Origin: Primulina eburnea
Taxonomy: Eukaryota; Streptophyta; Magnoliopsida; Lamiales; Gesneriaceae
Direction: 5' to 3'
Assembly (NCBI RefSeq): GCF_022965805.1
Contig: NC_133114.1
Coordinates: 10,994,261 to 11,058,260, forward strand
DNA length: 64,000 bases
A program made the position numbers and the translations under genes. Below, piece after piece: positions 20,480-32,600 of this stretch. Position 1 is the first letter of the stretch. The number at the start of each line of letters is the position of its first letter. Below the pieces are notes generated by a model, which did not search any database, was not told the origin of the DNA, and was given only the letters and a program-made list of their open reading frames with translations.

Positions 20480-22209
20480 ATGTCTTCATCCAACAAAATA
20501 CCTATGTTTTCCAGAGAAGATTTTGACGATTGGAAAATAAGAATACATGCTAATTTAGCTGCACAAGATGACGACATGTGGTATGTCATCACTGATAGTC
20601 CCATGAAGATTCTGAAAGCAAACACTGCAGTTGTCATTACTGATGGGGCACCTCATCGCATAGAAAGGCCCAGAGATGAATGGACAACTGAGGACAAAAA
20701 TAAAGTCAATCTAGACAATATGGCTAAGGATATCTTATACAAAACACTGGATAAAGTCACTTTCAGCAAAATCAAGATGTGCGAAATTGGCAAAGAAATT
20801 TGAGAAAAACTGATCCAGCTGTGTGAAGGAAACGAGCAAACAAAAGAGAACAAGCTATCAGTTGCTGTTCAGAGATTTGATATCATCAAGATGAAAGCTG
20901 GTGAATCCATGCATTACTATGATGAGAGGATCGGTGGAATTATCAATGAGTTAAATGCACTTGGAAAAGTGTATACCAACAAAGAAGTGGCACTGAAGGT
21001 GGTCAGAGGCCTTCCCAAAGAATGGGATGTAAAGACCATGACAATGAGAAAATAAAATGACCTTAACAAGGTCGAACTTCATGATTTGTTTGCTGATCTA
21101 AAGGCTTATGAGTTTGAACTACAAACCAGAGAAGGAGAACCTTCTACACCTGCTTCCACAAATGCTTTAACTGCTGTCAGACTGGAACCAACTAGTTCAG
21201 TTGAAAAATCTGCTGATCAACTGAGCAATGATGCTATGTCATTGTTTGTCAAGAAATTTGGAAAGTTCATGAGGATGAATCAAGGAAAATTCCAAAAGCA
21301 ATATCAGAAGAATCAATCCAAAGAAGAATCCTATGTTTGCTACAAAAGTGACAAATCTGGTCATTTCATAGTAGACCGTCCTAATCCAAAAAAGAACATT
21401 CGAGTATCAATTGATAAGGAAAAGAAGCCTATGAGCACAAAATAAAGACCAAGGATGACAAGAAATCATTCAAAAAGAAGCATGAAGTGCTCTTGGCTGA
21501 AGAGAGCAAATCGAAGTGGGCTGAAACTGACAGTGATGAGTCAGAACCAGAAAGCCCAATCAGCTCAAATGATGATGAAGAGGAAGTCAAGTGCTTAATG
21601 ACAGATGATGCTGAACTGGAGTCAGCAAGTGAACAAGTATTTGACTTCATCTCTACTGATTTCACTCGTGAGGAACTCATTACCACATTGAATGACATGG
21701 TAAATGAGTATCACAAACTTGCTCGATCATTTCAGAAGGTTAGAAGTGAGCAAAATGATCTCAATGACAACAAAACAGAAACTGATGAGTCAGTTGAACT
21801 GTTGAATCTAAAAAGGGAGACTGCACAGCAAAAAGCTGAAATGATTAAAAATCAAGCTTTGATATGTCAGTTAAAAACTGAATTTTCAAAACATACTGAA
21901 CTGATTCAAGCTTGGAACAGGTCTTCAGTTGCATTGACTGAAATGCAGAATTCTCAAAAATCAGTTGATGATAAAAATGGTTTAGGTTTTAACAGTCTTG
22001 ATGAAAATTCTGCAAGTGATGCTCAACCAAAGTTGAATAAAGACAAAGGAAAGTACATTACCTTTGTAAAATCAACTATGGTAAATGAATTCTTGGAACC
22101 TATTAGACCAGCTGTTCAATTGACTGAAAGTAAGAACAATGGCAAACAATATGGTATTGGATATAGCTCAGAGAGTTCAACTGATACAAGAAATTGGTCT
22201 CCTAAATGA
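20480..22209 (+). pseudogene. SIRE-like gag of E4, several stops
   Basis: Starts at ATG 20480 (MSSSNKIPMFSREDFDDWKI), as in E3. An in-frame TGA at 20801-20803 stands where E3 has Trp, and a TAA follows near 21052. The zinc knuckle near 21340-21376 is degenerate: two of its Cys are replaced (Ser and Arg). A frameshift near 21440 leads to the frame 21487-22209, an acidic linker then a helical Gln/Glu/Leu-rich region. Compared with E3 the knuckle is decayed but the coiled-coil part is longer and uninterrupted. Confidence 0.85.
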
Positions 22210-23569
22210 TTGAGTTACAAAAATCAGTACTCAAGGAATGACTATTACTACTACTATAACTGTAAGCCAGTTCAGAAACGATATCAAAAGAATAGTTTGT
22301 TGAAAAAGGATACAAATCATACTGTTTCATCCTCACATCACACACATATTGCCAAAAATCCGAGAAGAACCATTTGAAACACAGTAACTGGAAAATCAGT
22401 TAGACTGATTCAAGTATGGGTTCCTAAAGGACTAATCAGTTTAGGACCCAAATGAATATGGGTACCAAAATTATATATACTGCGTGATTGTAGGTAACAG
22501 GTACAAGCAAAGAATCAATTTGGTATCTATACAGTGGCTGTTCGCGACATATGACAGGAGATACAAATTTTCTATCTCAACTGATCAAATATACTGGACC
22601 AAACATCAGGTTTTGGAGACAACTACAAAGGTAAAACTGTGGGTAAAGGTAAGCGTATCCATGGTAACTTTACAATCAAAGATGTTTTTCTAGAGGAGAA
22701 TTTGAAGTATAACTTACATAGCATCAGTCAGTTATGCGAAAATAATTTCTCAGTTTAGTTTGAAAGACACACGTGTTCAGTTAGAGACTCAGCTGATGAG
22801 GTCATACTAACTGGAATCGTTGTGGTAATACTTACAAAGTCAGTTGGACTGAACAACCTTATGCACCAGTTTGTTTTATTGCTTCCAAATCTTCAAAAAA
22901 CTAGTAGTGGCATAAGAGATTGAACCATTTAAACTTTAAATCTATTGCCAATCTGAACAACCACGATCTTGTAACTGGTTTGCCCAAAATAGATTTTACA
23001 AAGACAAAATTTGTTCAGAATGTCAGTTTGGTAAACAAGATCTTCATTCAAAAATCGAGGTTGTAAATCATCTTCCCGATGCTTAGAACTATTGCACATA
23101 GATCTTTTTGGTCCAATACCAGTCATGAGTTTAGGAGGAATGAAATACACCCTAGTAGTTGTGGATGATTTTCAAGATTTACTTAGGTAATTTTTCTCAA
23201 ATCAAAAGAGCAAACTGCTGCACAACTGATTAAGCTCTTCAAAAAACTTTTAAATAAAAAAGCAGTTGAGATTGATCGAATAAGGTCTCACAGAGGGACT
23301 GAATTCATCAATTAAAATCTTTCAACTTTTCTAGAAAATACTGGAATCAAGCATGAGCTCTTAGCAGCTAGAACACCTCAGCAAAATGGTGTAGCTGAGA
23401 GAAGAAATCAGACCCTTAAAAAAGCTGCTTAGAATAATGCTTGCTGATTCTGGTATTTCTCAAAGGTTTTGGGCTGAAGCAGTAAACACTGTATGTTATA
23501 CTCAGAACAGATCAATGACTACTAAGAATCATGTGAAAACACCATATGAGATCTGACATTTAAAAGCCT
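22210..23569 (+). pseudogene. Copia protease and integrase of E4, heavily degraded
   Basis: Pieces in several frames correspond to the E3 protease region (around 22590-22830) and integrase. The first catalytic Asp is kept (HIDLFG, about 23096-23113), but the second is His: about 23278-23304 reads RSHRGTEF where E3 has RSDRGTEF. The Glu motif VAERRNQT (about 23389) remains. Stops and frameshifts are frequent. Confidence 0.8.
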
Positions 23570-25615
23570 TTGATGCTAAATCTGCAGAGAGAATATTTCT
23601 TGGATATTTTTCAGTTAGCAAATCATATAGAGTTTTTAATAAAAATTCCTTCATGTTTAAGAATCTATCCATGTTTTTTTTATGAAACTGTACTAACTAA
23701 AAAGTCAATTGATCCAGTTGAGCTATTTGATCTATTTACAGAGATCAGTTTGGAGAATGGAAATGAAGAAGAAAATCATATCAATAGAAATATCCTTCAG
23801 ACACCTGAACCAGAAATTTTAGATGAATCAGTTGAACAAGAACCTGCTCCTGATAATCAGTTGGTGGAGCAAACAGATGATATTCAGTTACCAACTGAAC
23901 AACTTCCAACTAAAACTGAAAACATTCATTTGCCAATAGAAGCAGTTGCTGATATGGAAGCAACACATAATGAGCTCATATGGAAGAAATCACATCCACC
24001 AGAATTGGTGATAGGTAATCCATCTGACCCGATAAGAACAAGAAATCAAATGCTTAATTTGTTTATTCATTCTGCTTTTGTCTCACAACTGGAACCAAAT
24101 AAAATTGATGAACCTCTTGTTGATCCTAACTGGATAAATGCAATGCAAGAGGAGCTAAATTGGTTTACCCATAATAATGTCTGGGACTTAGTTCCAAGAC
24201 CAGTTTGTAAAACAATTATAGGTACAAAATGGGTATTCAGAAATAAAATGAACAAAGATGATTCAGTTGCACACAACAAAGAAAGATTGGTAGCACAAGG
24301 ATATGGGCAGGAAGAAGGAATTGACTATGATGAAACGTATGCATCAGTTGCAAGACTGGAAGAAATCAGAATGTTTCTTGCCTATGCATCATTCAAGAAC
24401 TTCAAGGTCTATCAAATGGATGTAAAAAGTGCATTTCTGAATGGTCAGTTGCAAGAAGAAGTGTATGTTGAACAACCTCCAGGTTTTATCAAGCACTCGT
24501 TTCCTGATAATGTCTATCACTTGAACAAATCTTTATATGGTCTTAAACAAGCTCCAAAAGCTCGGTATTAGACACTTTCAAAATTCTCAACTGATAATGA
24601 TTTTACTGTTGGATCAGTTGACAAGATCTTGTTCAAATTCTCTAAAAATGATCATATTTTACTTGTGCAAATTTATGTTGATGATATCATATTTGGGTCA
24701 ACTAACCCCAAATTATGTGAGAAATTTGCTAAGTCAATGCAGGAAAAATTTGAGATCAGCATGATGGGTGAACTGACATTTTTCCTCGGTCTGCAAGTGA
24801 AACAACTAAAAACTGGTATCTTTATCAGTCAGACCAAATACACGAAGTAACTGCTCAAGAAATTTGGCATGGAAACATTTTCTGCTGCAAGCACTCCCAT
24901 GAGTTCATCAGTTAAACTGGACAATGATCAAGGGGGAATTTCAGTTGATACGTCACTCTACAGAGGTTTAATAGGTTCATTATTGTATCTAACTGCTAGT
25001 CGTCCTGATATTATGTTTGCTGTTTGCATGTGTGCTATATTTCAAGAAAATCCTAAGCAATCGCATTTTACTGTTGCTAAAAGAATTTTAAAATATTTAA
25101 AAGGCTCTCAAAATGTGGGATGATACGCTAAAGACTCTTCTTTCAATTTAGTTGGATATTCAGATGCAGATTATACAGGATGTAAGATAGATCGTAAAAG
25201 CACCAGTGGATCATGTCAGTTTCTAGGAGACAGACTGATCTCTTGGTTCAGCAAGAAGCAAACATCCATAGCCACTTCCACAACTGAAACAGAATACCTT
25301 GCTGCTGGAAGCTGCTGTGCCCAACAACTCTGGATTCAGCAAGAACTGAAAGATTATGGAATTGATGCTAAAGAATCTCCCATATTTTGTGACAATACTA
25401 GCACGATTGCAATAACTTATAATCCAGTTCTTCACTCAAGTATCAAACAAATTGATGTCAGACATCACTTCATCAGAGATAATGCTTTGAAGAAAGCTAT
25501 CAGATTGGAATATGTGTCAACTCAAAAACAAGCTGCTGACATCTTCACCAAACCATTGGCTGAGACTAATTTTTCTCACTTTCACAATATACTTGGTTTA
25601 GTTGATTTATCTTAA
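23570..25615 (+). pseudogene. Copia reverse transcriptase and RNase H of E4, several stops
   Basis: An uninterrupted run of 330 codons (to 24571) covers the acidic linker and the first part of reverse transcriptase ([39 protein letters not shown]). A stop at 24569 interrupts. The active site YVDD (IYVDDIIFGSTN, about 24674-24709) is intact, unlike in E3 and the third copy. Stops at about 24848 and 25121 follow. RNase H continues to TAA at 25613 with GYSDADYTGCKIDRKSTSG and the TETEYLAAGSCC region. Confidence 0.85.
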
Positions 25616-25949
25616 TCAGTTTTATTGTTGTTTTGTCAGTTGTTGTTCATTCAGTTTGTCATCTATTATTTAAATACTTATCAATTGATTTCAGTTAAGT
25701 CACTCATCAGTTCATATGTTTAGTTCATTAACGGTTTGTCAACTAACGTTTGTTAGTCATTTATCAGTTATGATATTCAGTTTGTTCACCGTCTGTCAAC
25801 TGATGTCAGTTATTAATTAACCAATTATTGTATTCAGTTAGTTAACTATTTATCAATTGATGTAAGTGTAGTTTTTAGAGAAAGTAAAGAGACAAGAATG
25901 ATGCAAAACATGATTTTATTAAGCATAAAATCGAATCCATACAACATTA
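25616..25949. other. Non-coding spacer after E4 RNase H
   Basis: AT-rich, without an ORF. It shows loose repeats of TTTGTCAACTGATGTCAGTT-like phrases, the counterpart of the 12.9-13.15 kb spacer of E3. Confidence 0.5.
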
Positions 25950-26372
25950 CTAAGTTGTCTTCCTACAGCTTCTTGCCAATCATTTAACCAATTTACAAGT
26001 TCTTAGCTATGAAGGTCTCTGACAAATTCAAAACTAGAGACCTTCTCAAGCTGATGTCATTTTACACAACATCACATGCCACAGAACTATATCAGTGACA
26101 AGCTGTGAAACGTGTCGGACATTAAAACACATGAAATAATTTCTGGCTATAGCTCTTTGTTGAGTAGTGGGAACTGAGCCGTGTCTCCGGATAGACTGAA
26201 GTTCTTGGACTTTAATCCAAGAAGACATCACCTTCAACCAGACGAACTCTTCGATGTCTTTCTTCACATCTTCCAGTTCTTGTGCTCTTTGTGTCAAAAA
26301 GTGATGATTGCTACTGCAGGCATCTGAAATGATCGAACCGGATTCACTAGACAAACCAGACACACTTGACAT
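25950..26372 (-). pseudogene. Antisense accessory ORF of E4, frameshifted
   Basis: On the minus strand it starts at ATG 26372 (MSSVSGLSSESGS). The open part is 108 residues and ends at 26046. The next frame continues the similarity to the E3 antisense ORF (12456-12875), including WLNDW against WLNKW, so the original gene reached about 25950 and was cut by a frameshift near 26050 and a TAA soon after. Shared features are the helical Glu/Lys-rich start, W..VQELQ...G..PTT and V..M..K. A TATA-like CTATATAAG lies on the minus strand at about 26475-26485. The overall identity is low, so the two copies are old relatives. Confidence 0.6.
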
Positions 26373-26966
26373 ATTGAATTGTTATAATCCAACATTGTTT
26401 TCATCTTACTTATAGACGGATCTCTTTTAATATTGAAGAAGATGAAGAGACTCAATTCAATTGAACCGTATTTTAACTTATATAGATTGAGTTTTTTCTT
26501 AACCTTACTTTTAATTATATGCATTTATTAAGGGAGAACGTCGATTTGAAAAGTTAACTGAGAAGACAATAGTCAGTTGGTCCTCAACTGAACTGACTAA
26601 GTTCTCAACTAGTCATTCAGCTGCTGACCTAACTGATATTCTCCTTTATGTTAATTGATAAATCGAATAATATTCTATATTAAATGTAGTGACTGTTTGT
26701 CGAAGCATTAAATGTTGTCTTTCAATGCATAGTATTTTGAAACGTGGACCCACGTAATCCATTAATACTTTACACACATTTTTACCACACGTACACACGT
26801 TTTTAATTCAAACTTTCCAGGAATGACACATGTCCAATAATTTGAACAGTCACATACATATGTACTATACCCCGCTTCATTTCAGTTTTTCTTTTACGTG
26901 CACATTCAAGCACTCAAAGCAAACACTCTAACCAAGCATACTTTTTCGCATATTTCAAGCTACTGA

Positions 26967-26998
26967 AATGGCCAACCAAATTCCTGCTCATGTGATGG
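26967..26998 (+). pseudogene. First ten codons of the E4 sense accessory ORF
   Basis: ATGGCCAACCAAATTCC... encodes MANQIPAHVM, matching the start of the E3 sense ORF (MANQIISHML). After ATG at 26996 the sequence switches to the family LTR in reverse. The missing continuation fits the inverted ORF ending at about 30804. Confidence 0.65.
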
Positions 26999-27804
26999 AT
27001 GTTCGGAGATTGAATAACTCCTACGTCACTCCTTCTATCACTAGGATTTGATATGCACTAAAAGACTTTGATCAATATAAAACTTGTACAGACTCACTTC
27101 AGTTTGGACTTAACACTGCCAAGATTGAAACTCTTAGTTTACTAAATTTCTCACAGTTCTCGACTGGACTTAGCACAACTGATCTGTTTAGATCAAATAA
27201 ATATTACAATGATTTGTGCTAGTAAGCTCAAAAGGTAGCCTCAAATGCTACAAATAATTCTGATAAGTGTGTGCTTTCTGACTCCCAAATGAGAGTAATA
27301 AATTCAGCAGGGTAACAGGAAGCTTGTGAGAATAGATGAATCATGTTGATAAGAGTTGTTTTCTCAACTGCTCTTCTCACCTATTTATAGGCTTATCTTC
27401 AACGGTAACATTAAATAATATTTGAATCTTTATATTCGTTGATTGACACATCAATATACTTCTGGCATTCGTACACTGCAATTTCTGAAATGCGGCGTTC
27501 CACTACGAGTTGCAGTATGCTTTGTACTGTTGTCGGTTGAATGTCCTTTTCAACTGATGACTTGTTCAGCTGAATAATCAGCTGATATGTAGACGCTGGT
27601 AATCTCACAACTGAATATCTCAACTGATCAGTTTCCAACTGATCAGTCAGTTGACTTTGTAAATTCAGTTCGGCTGGTTTCAGTTGCCTTTAAAAACCTG
27701 CGCATTAATCTTCAGTTAGGCAACTGTCAGTTGATTTAAGTTTGATCAGTTTTAGTCCAATAAATCTCTTAGTTTGTCAAACCACCGAAATTAAGTTTCC
27801 AACA
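26999..27804 (-). repeat. LTR fragment, E5 (inverted 3' LTR of the SIRE-like family)
   Basis: The minus-strand LTR starts TGTTGGAAACTTAATTTCGG at 27804 and runs left to GATGTTCGGAGATTG, where about 200 bases of LTR end are missing. A minus-strand TATA lies at about 27383-27390 (plus strand CTATTTATAGG). A polypurine tract flanks it on the right (plus strand ATTTCTCCCTTTTTT, 27805-27819), so this is a 3' LTR. Confidence 0.85.
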
Positions 27805-27819
27805 ATTTCTCCCTTTTTT
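27805..27819 (-). other. Polypurine tract of E5
   Basis: AAAAAAGGGAGAAAT on the minus strand, immediately before the LTR start. Confidence 0.75.
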
Positions 27820-28145
27820 GTGTTTGACAAACTTGTAAAGTATGAACTGATCAACTGAACTTAAGATAATCTTCGATTTCATTGTAGATAAAATAATTAT
27901 CTGATGTACAGATTCGTACAAAGAATAAAGAATCAGGAACTAATCTAAGTATAGATTCTTACAAAGAATAAAGAATAAAGAATCTTCAGATATTCAGCCA
28001 TTAACTGAAGTCAGTCAGTTGATCTTCATATCTTATTCCCTTTGTCATCTTCTGTCTCTCTAATAATTTTGCCCTTTTTGTCAAGCACATCCACTTTTTT
28101 TGTTACTACTGGAACATCTGCTGCAATATCTGATAACATCATTCA
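27820..28145. other. 3' untranslated stretch of E5
   Basis: AT-rich, with short AAAGAATAAAGAATC tandem words near 27920-27980 and no ORF. Confidence 0.5.
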
Positions 28146-30804
28146 TTACAATGTTCTACAGCATGTCAATCCTTTTAGTGACTGTACTTCCTGAAAGTCA
28201 AAGCGTCTGCTGACTAAAGCTTGAGTTTGGAAGTGAGATTCAGTCGACAGCCTATCTTTCTTTATTTCTTCCATCTGGATATATAGATAAGTCACACTTT
28301 GATTGAGTAGATTCAGTCTGTCCGATGTAAACTCATAATTCAAGTTGAGCTTCAAAGTGTGTGCGAGCTGATTAGAATGTGTTGCAGAGATAGCATTCAT
28401 CATACTGACGAGGTTTGACTGAACGGTTTGAAGCTATTCAAATAGGGCATAAGTGGCTGAAATTCTAGGAGACATGGCTCCGGAAGTTTCTAGAATCTGT
28501 TCCCTTTCCTATTGAGTAAATACAACCATCACACCGTCAGTTGGTTCTGTTTCATGCGCAGCTATTTCTGAAATATTTTAAGTTGTAGGGTCCTGGGGAG
28601 GAGACGAGACAGTTAAAAGAGCAGAAGTATTAGAAGGTTCCTCAGTTGGTTCAACAATTGATTCCTCAGTTGGTTGGTGAACTGGCTCTTCATCTGGCAT
28701 TTCTTCAGTTGAGACTGAATGCAGCTGAGCCTCTTCAGCTGGTTGAGAAGCTGACTGTTCAGTTTGATCAAAAATTGCCTATTCAATCACAGTTTCTGAT
28801 TGAACTGGCTCTTCAGTTTGTTCAAAAATAAGCACTTCAGCCGATTCTTCAAAATTGACAACTTGAATAGCTGGTTCTCTAGTCATAACCACATCCCCTA
28901 CTGCTCTTGAATTGTCCAGTTGAATATATGAGGTTACTGATTTGATGACTTCATATAGATTGGCCAGTGATAATTCAGCTTCAGAATATGGCGTTGGATC
29001 AGCAGTTGATGATTGAGGTGCTGAATATGAAGATGGTTGAGAAACTGATGTGGAAGGTTCAGTTGCCTTTGGTGTAGCTTCAATCAGGTCCGATGTCTTT
29101 GGGTGGCTCTTGAACTGACTGTTCAGCTGGTGCTTCTGCACTTGATAAATCTTGTGAAGCCGCTGGAATGATCAGTTCTTGATCCATTTCCCAGTTTTTG
29201 ATTTGCATCTGTAAACAGAGAAGATCCGGGTCCAGTTGACTATGAACATCTGTATCATTGAATGTTGTTGGACTTGTAGGATCAAAATTCTGTCACAACT
29301 CAGTAACTATCTGTTGAAGCTTATTGGCTCTAACTGATCGAAGAAATAACTCATGCGTTCCAGAACCTGAACAATTGTAGAAGCTTTGACTACCCTTAGA
29401 ACAACAGTCTCAAATCAATAAAATTCTTCAGTTTAGACTTTGACTAAAGCCGTTTAGCAAATACTTCGGTTCTGAATTTCACCCACTCATTGTAGGCTTT
29501 GAGCTTGTTTGCTGCAAATTCATTGATCTCTTGCCAGATGAGATCAATGTGTGTTTGAATCGCATTAGTTGGCCTGGGTTCTTCATGCATTTTCCTCTTG
29601 CCCTTGGAATCAGTTAGGACATGAGGAATGCTCAACCCTATTGTTGTTACATCAATCTTCTCTCTGATCACTATTCTCTTAGGTCTGGCAGGAGGTAGGG
29701 AAGAGTAGCCAATAATAGTGATCAATGGAGCCTTAACTCCAGCAAGCTTCTTCTTGTCACCAGATTCGATGACCTTCTTCTTCGATAGAATTGAAGATAG
29801 AGGCAACTAATCCTTAGTTGAGGGTTCATTTGGAACATCTTTCAGTGGTATAGCCTTGATAGGTTGTTGTGATTCTGACTGCAACAGTCTTTCAGTTGGA
29901 ATGGTCTCAACTGCAGCAGTAGGCTTGGTCTTCAAAGTTCGTGGCTTCTTCACGACTTTGGGAGATGGAGTCCTCTCAGAATCAGTTTCACTGACAATCA
30001 GTTTGCGCTTGATTGTCTTCTTCTGAGTCTCCTTCCGTGCTTTCTTGACTGATTTGGGAGCTCCTTCCATCCCAATCTCCTTCTTCACTTGAATGAATTT
30101 CTCAAGAGTTATGTCCAGTTTTTGCTTGGGAGGCTGGACATTTTTGGCATTGAAGATCTTCAGTTTTGATGATTTCTCATAAACATCAGTTACCACCCCT
30201 TTAATTTTCAGCACATGGCTGAGCTGCACTGCAAAACCTTTTGACAGCTTGGAAGAATGGAACATGTTTCTCAGGATGTTGAAGATGATGTTTCTCCAGT
30301 TCATCTTTCGGCCAGCCATGATAGCATTCATGGCCTGAAACTTCTCCAAAGTCAGTGCAGCAAAGGATATAGCCTTTTCCAAAAGTCCCTTCGCTAAAAT
30401 ATCATTCATCAATCGTACCTGATACCTCTGGCTTTAGTTCTTTCTTTGGATCGGAAACCTTGATTTTCCGACCATCAGCAGAGAGGGTAGTTTGCATCTC
30501 TTCAATATCGGATGCCTTGAGTTCCGAAAGGTTGACTAGCCCATCAGCAGGCAATTGGAATAGGTTGCAGAAGAACTCCTCATCAATGATCAGCAATTGA
30601 ACATTTATTGTAGATGCTATACTGCCGTCTTGTGTAACATAGCCGCTGGAGTAGATATCCTGAATCTCTTTGGTGTAAATTTATTGGGAAGATAATCCAA
30701 AGAATGGTTTCAATCCAGCTGCTTCCAGTTTCAGAAAGACATTTTTGACTTATTTGTCTTTAACAGTGAAAATAGAATCAAAATCAATCGCCATAGTATG
30801 TTTA
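28146..30804 (-). pseudogene. Sense accessory ORF of the SIRE-like family, long copy, broken (E5)
   Basis: On the minus strand, from about 30804 down to 28146, about 880 codons in several frames. The conserved head (30793-29950) matches the E3 copy: 'DGSI.ST...QLL', 'SADGRKIKVSDPKKELK', 'NIIFNILRNMFHSSKLSKGFAVQL'. Then come a Lys/Arg-rich nuclear-localisation-like stretch (KKARKETQKKTIKRK, KKPRTLKTKP), a mid section with 'IWQEINEFAANKLKAYNEW' (29806-29444), a long Thr/Ser/Glu/Pro-rich acidic part (29141-28600), and a helical coiled-coil-like tail (28403-28146). Stops and frameshifts lie near 30730, 30412, 29443, 28781 and 28590. No transmembrane segment or signal peptide is seen. I recall similar predicted proteins in Lamiales genomes, without known function. 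Confidence 0.65.
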
Positions 30805-31262
30805 TCAAAAGTTTTATGATGATGGCACGTATATGTTTATGTTATTACGTTCAAGTTTATGTATGTACGTTCTACTTTTAAGTTGCATGTTGTTTTATTA
30901 CGTATTACTTGTTATCTCCAGTTTATACATGTTGAGTCTTTAGACTCACTAGACTTGATCGATGCAGGTGAGGAATCGTGTGAGGAGACGAGGGGTGGGG
31001 ACCAATGATCCGGCTCGGTCTGCGCAGGAGTCTAAACACGAGGACCGCCTATGTTTTTAGGAACTTTATGCTTGTTTCAAATACTCTGATGCCATGATAT
31101 TGTTTACGATATTTAAGCAAGTGATTTTTCAAACTTTGGTTGTGGTTGTTTTATTGAGAATATTTTAGATGAACAAATGTTTTTTATGGCAATTTGAATG
31201 ATTACTACTTATTTAAGAAAATTTTTATTTTTTCGCAAATTTTAAAGTAGTATAAAAGTAAG
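30805..31262. repeat. LTR-like fragment
   Basis: AT-rich DNA with GTTGAGTCTTTAGACTCACT, then GATGCAGGTGAGG and a G-rich stretch. This layout is like the 3' part of Tekay-type LTRs; compare the reverse complement of about 33000, which has GTTGAGTTTTTAAACTCACT. The ends are not identified. Confidence 0.4.
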
Positions 31263-32284
31263 TTGCGTCACACTCACAATGCTCTGAATCTTAGTCTCAG
31301 AGACTGGGTCCTGCGTGAAGTCTCAAAGGAGCGAACTGCTGCTGCAATTTGGGCCAAACTGGAATTGTTGTATATGACCAAGTCACTGGCAAACAAGCTC
31401 TTTTTGAAACAGAAGCTGTATACTTTCAAGATGCATATCTCAAGATCAATAGAAGATCACGCAGATGATTTTAACAAGATCATTATGGACCTGGAAAATA
31501 TCAATATAAAGATAGATGATGAAGATCAAGCTCTGTTGTTGCTGCGGTCTTTACCAGATAATTATGAAAATCTAAGAGACACCATGATCTATGGTAGAGA
31601 ATCTCTTATGGTGGAGGAAGTACACTCAGCCCTGATGTCAAAGAAATGAACAAAAGGACTGATGTCTCTAATGAGGGACAAACCGAAGGGTTGTTTGTGA
31701 GAGGCCGCACTTAGAAAAGGGAATTTAAACAAAGGGGCACCACTCGATCAAGATCGAGGAATAAGTTCAAAAAGAAGTGTTTATTGTGTCATAAAGAGAG
31801 ACATTTTAAAAGAGATTTACTTGAATTGAACAAGAGATACAAGGACAAAGAGACCGGTACAGGGGATGTGGCTATAGTCCAAGATGGATATGAAAGTGCA
31901 GATGTACTCCTAGTTACCACTGAAAGAACTGAAAGTTACTGGATTCTGGACTCTGGGTGCTCGTTCCACATGAGCCCGCACAAAGATTGGTTCTATGATA
32001 TTACCAGAATAGATGGTGGTAAGGTCCTCATGGGAAATAACGTGTCTTGCAAGATAGAAGGAGTAGGATCCATAAAACTCAGGGTTCCTGATGGATCTAT
32101 TAAAACTCTCTCTGAAGTCAGATACATTCCTGGTCTAAAACGAAACCTGATTTCTCTTGGAACCCTGGATAAACTTGGTGAAGATATCCGGGTGAATCGG
32201 GTACAAGATACGTGGGCAATCCACCGGATGATAAAAATAATTTTGTGTTTAAGAAATATGAGTAAGGATAATGGCTTCAAATAA
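31263..32284 (+). pseudogene. Tnt1-like Copia gag and protease fragment
   Basis: 31263-31649 encodes a gag UBN2-type domain (WAKLELLYMTKSLANKLFLKQKL ... LLRSLPDNYENLRD). A frameshift follows near 31650, then a damaged zinc knuckle (CLLCHKERHFKRDL, last Cys lost). The protease is at 31940-32200 with catalytic DSG in WILDSGCSFHMS and the GVGSIKLRV and NLISLGTLDKLG phrases. Both ends are truncated, with no primer site and no integrase. Not part of the SIRE-like family; closer to element C. Confidence 0.8.
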
Positions 32285-32600
32285 AACCTGCAAGCAAGGA
32301 AAAGAAATCGTGAATGGGCTCTGGAGGGATGTCCGGCGTTTCCACTCCGATGCTTAAGTTAGCAGGTTGAAGACGAAGAACACAAGCGATATATGTGAGA
32401 ATATTTCGGAGTGCTTGAGAGTTCAAAATTCAAGAATCAGTAAATGAGAAATATACCTCTATTTATAATAATGAATCCCATTATCTTGTTTTCAGTGTCA
32501 CCTGCTAAGTATGGTAAGTCGGCTGTCCATACTTTCTGATGACTTATATAACACGCCAAATACCTGTTGTTCTGACAGATAAGATTGCCCATATCAATAT
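32285..32600 (-). repeat. LTR-like promoter fragment, minus strand
   Basis: Read on the minus strand it has a TATA box (plus strand CTCTATTTATAATA, about 32457-32469) and a leader ending in the phrase 'GCATCGGAGTGGAAACGCCG' (about 32332-32352), typical of plant LTR R/U5 regions. It continues beyond the solo LTR at 35938-36129 and, after elements A and C, probably at 54857-54940, so this older sequence has been hit three times. Confidence 0.45.

Larger units (their letters stand above)
19462..26998 (+). mobile_element. E4: SIRE-like Ty1/Copia retrotransposon (plus strand), 3' end rearranged
   Basis: The order is 5' LTR lacking about 50 bases at its start, primer site, gag, protease, integrase, reverse transcriptase, RNase H, antisense ORF, then the first ten codons of the sense accessory ORF at 26967. 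There it stops abruptly and an LTR fragment of the same family follows in inverted orientation. All large ORFs are broken. Confidence 0.85.

Noticed and set aside
28146..30804. Envelope-like gene in the SIRE-like family
   Set aside because: Position would fit, but no signal peptide, membrane segment or coiled-coil plus fusion layout is seen; the basic middle points elsewhere.
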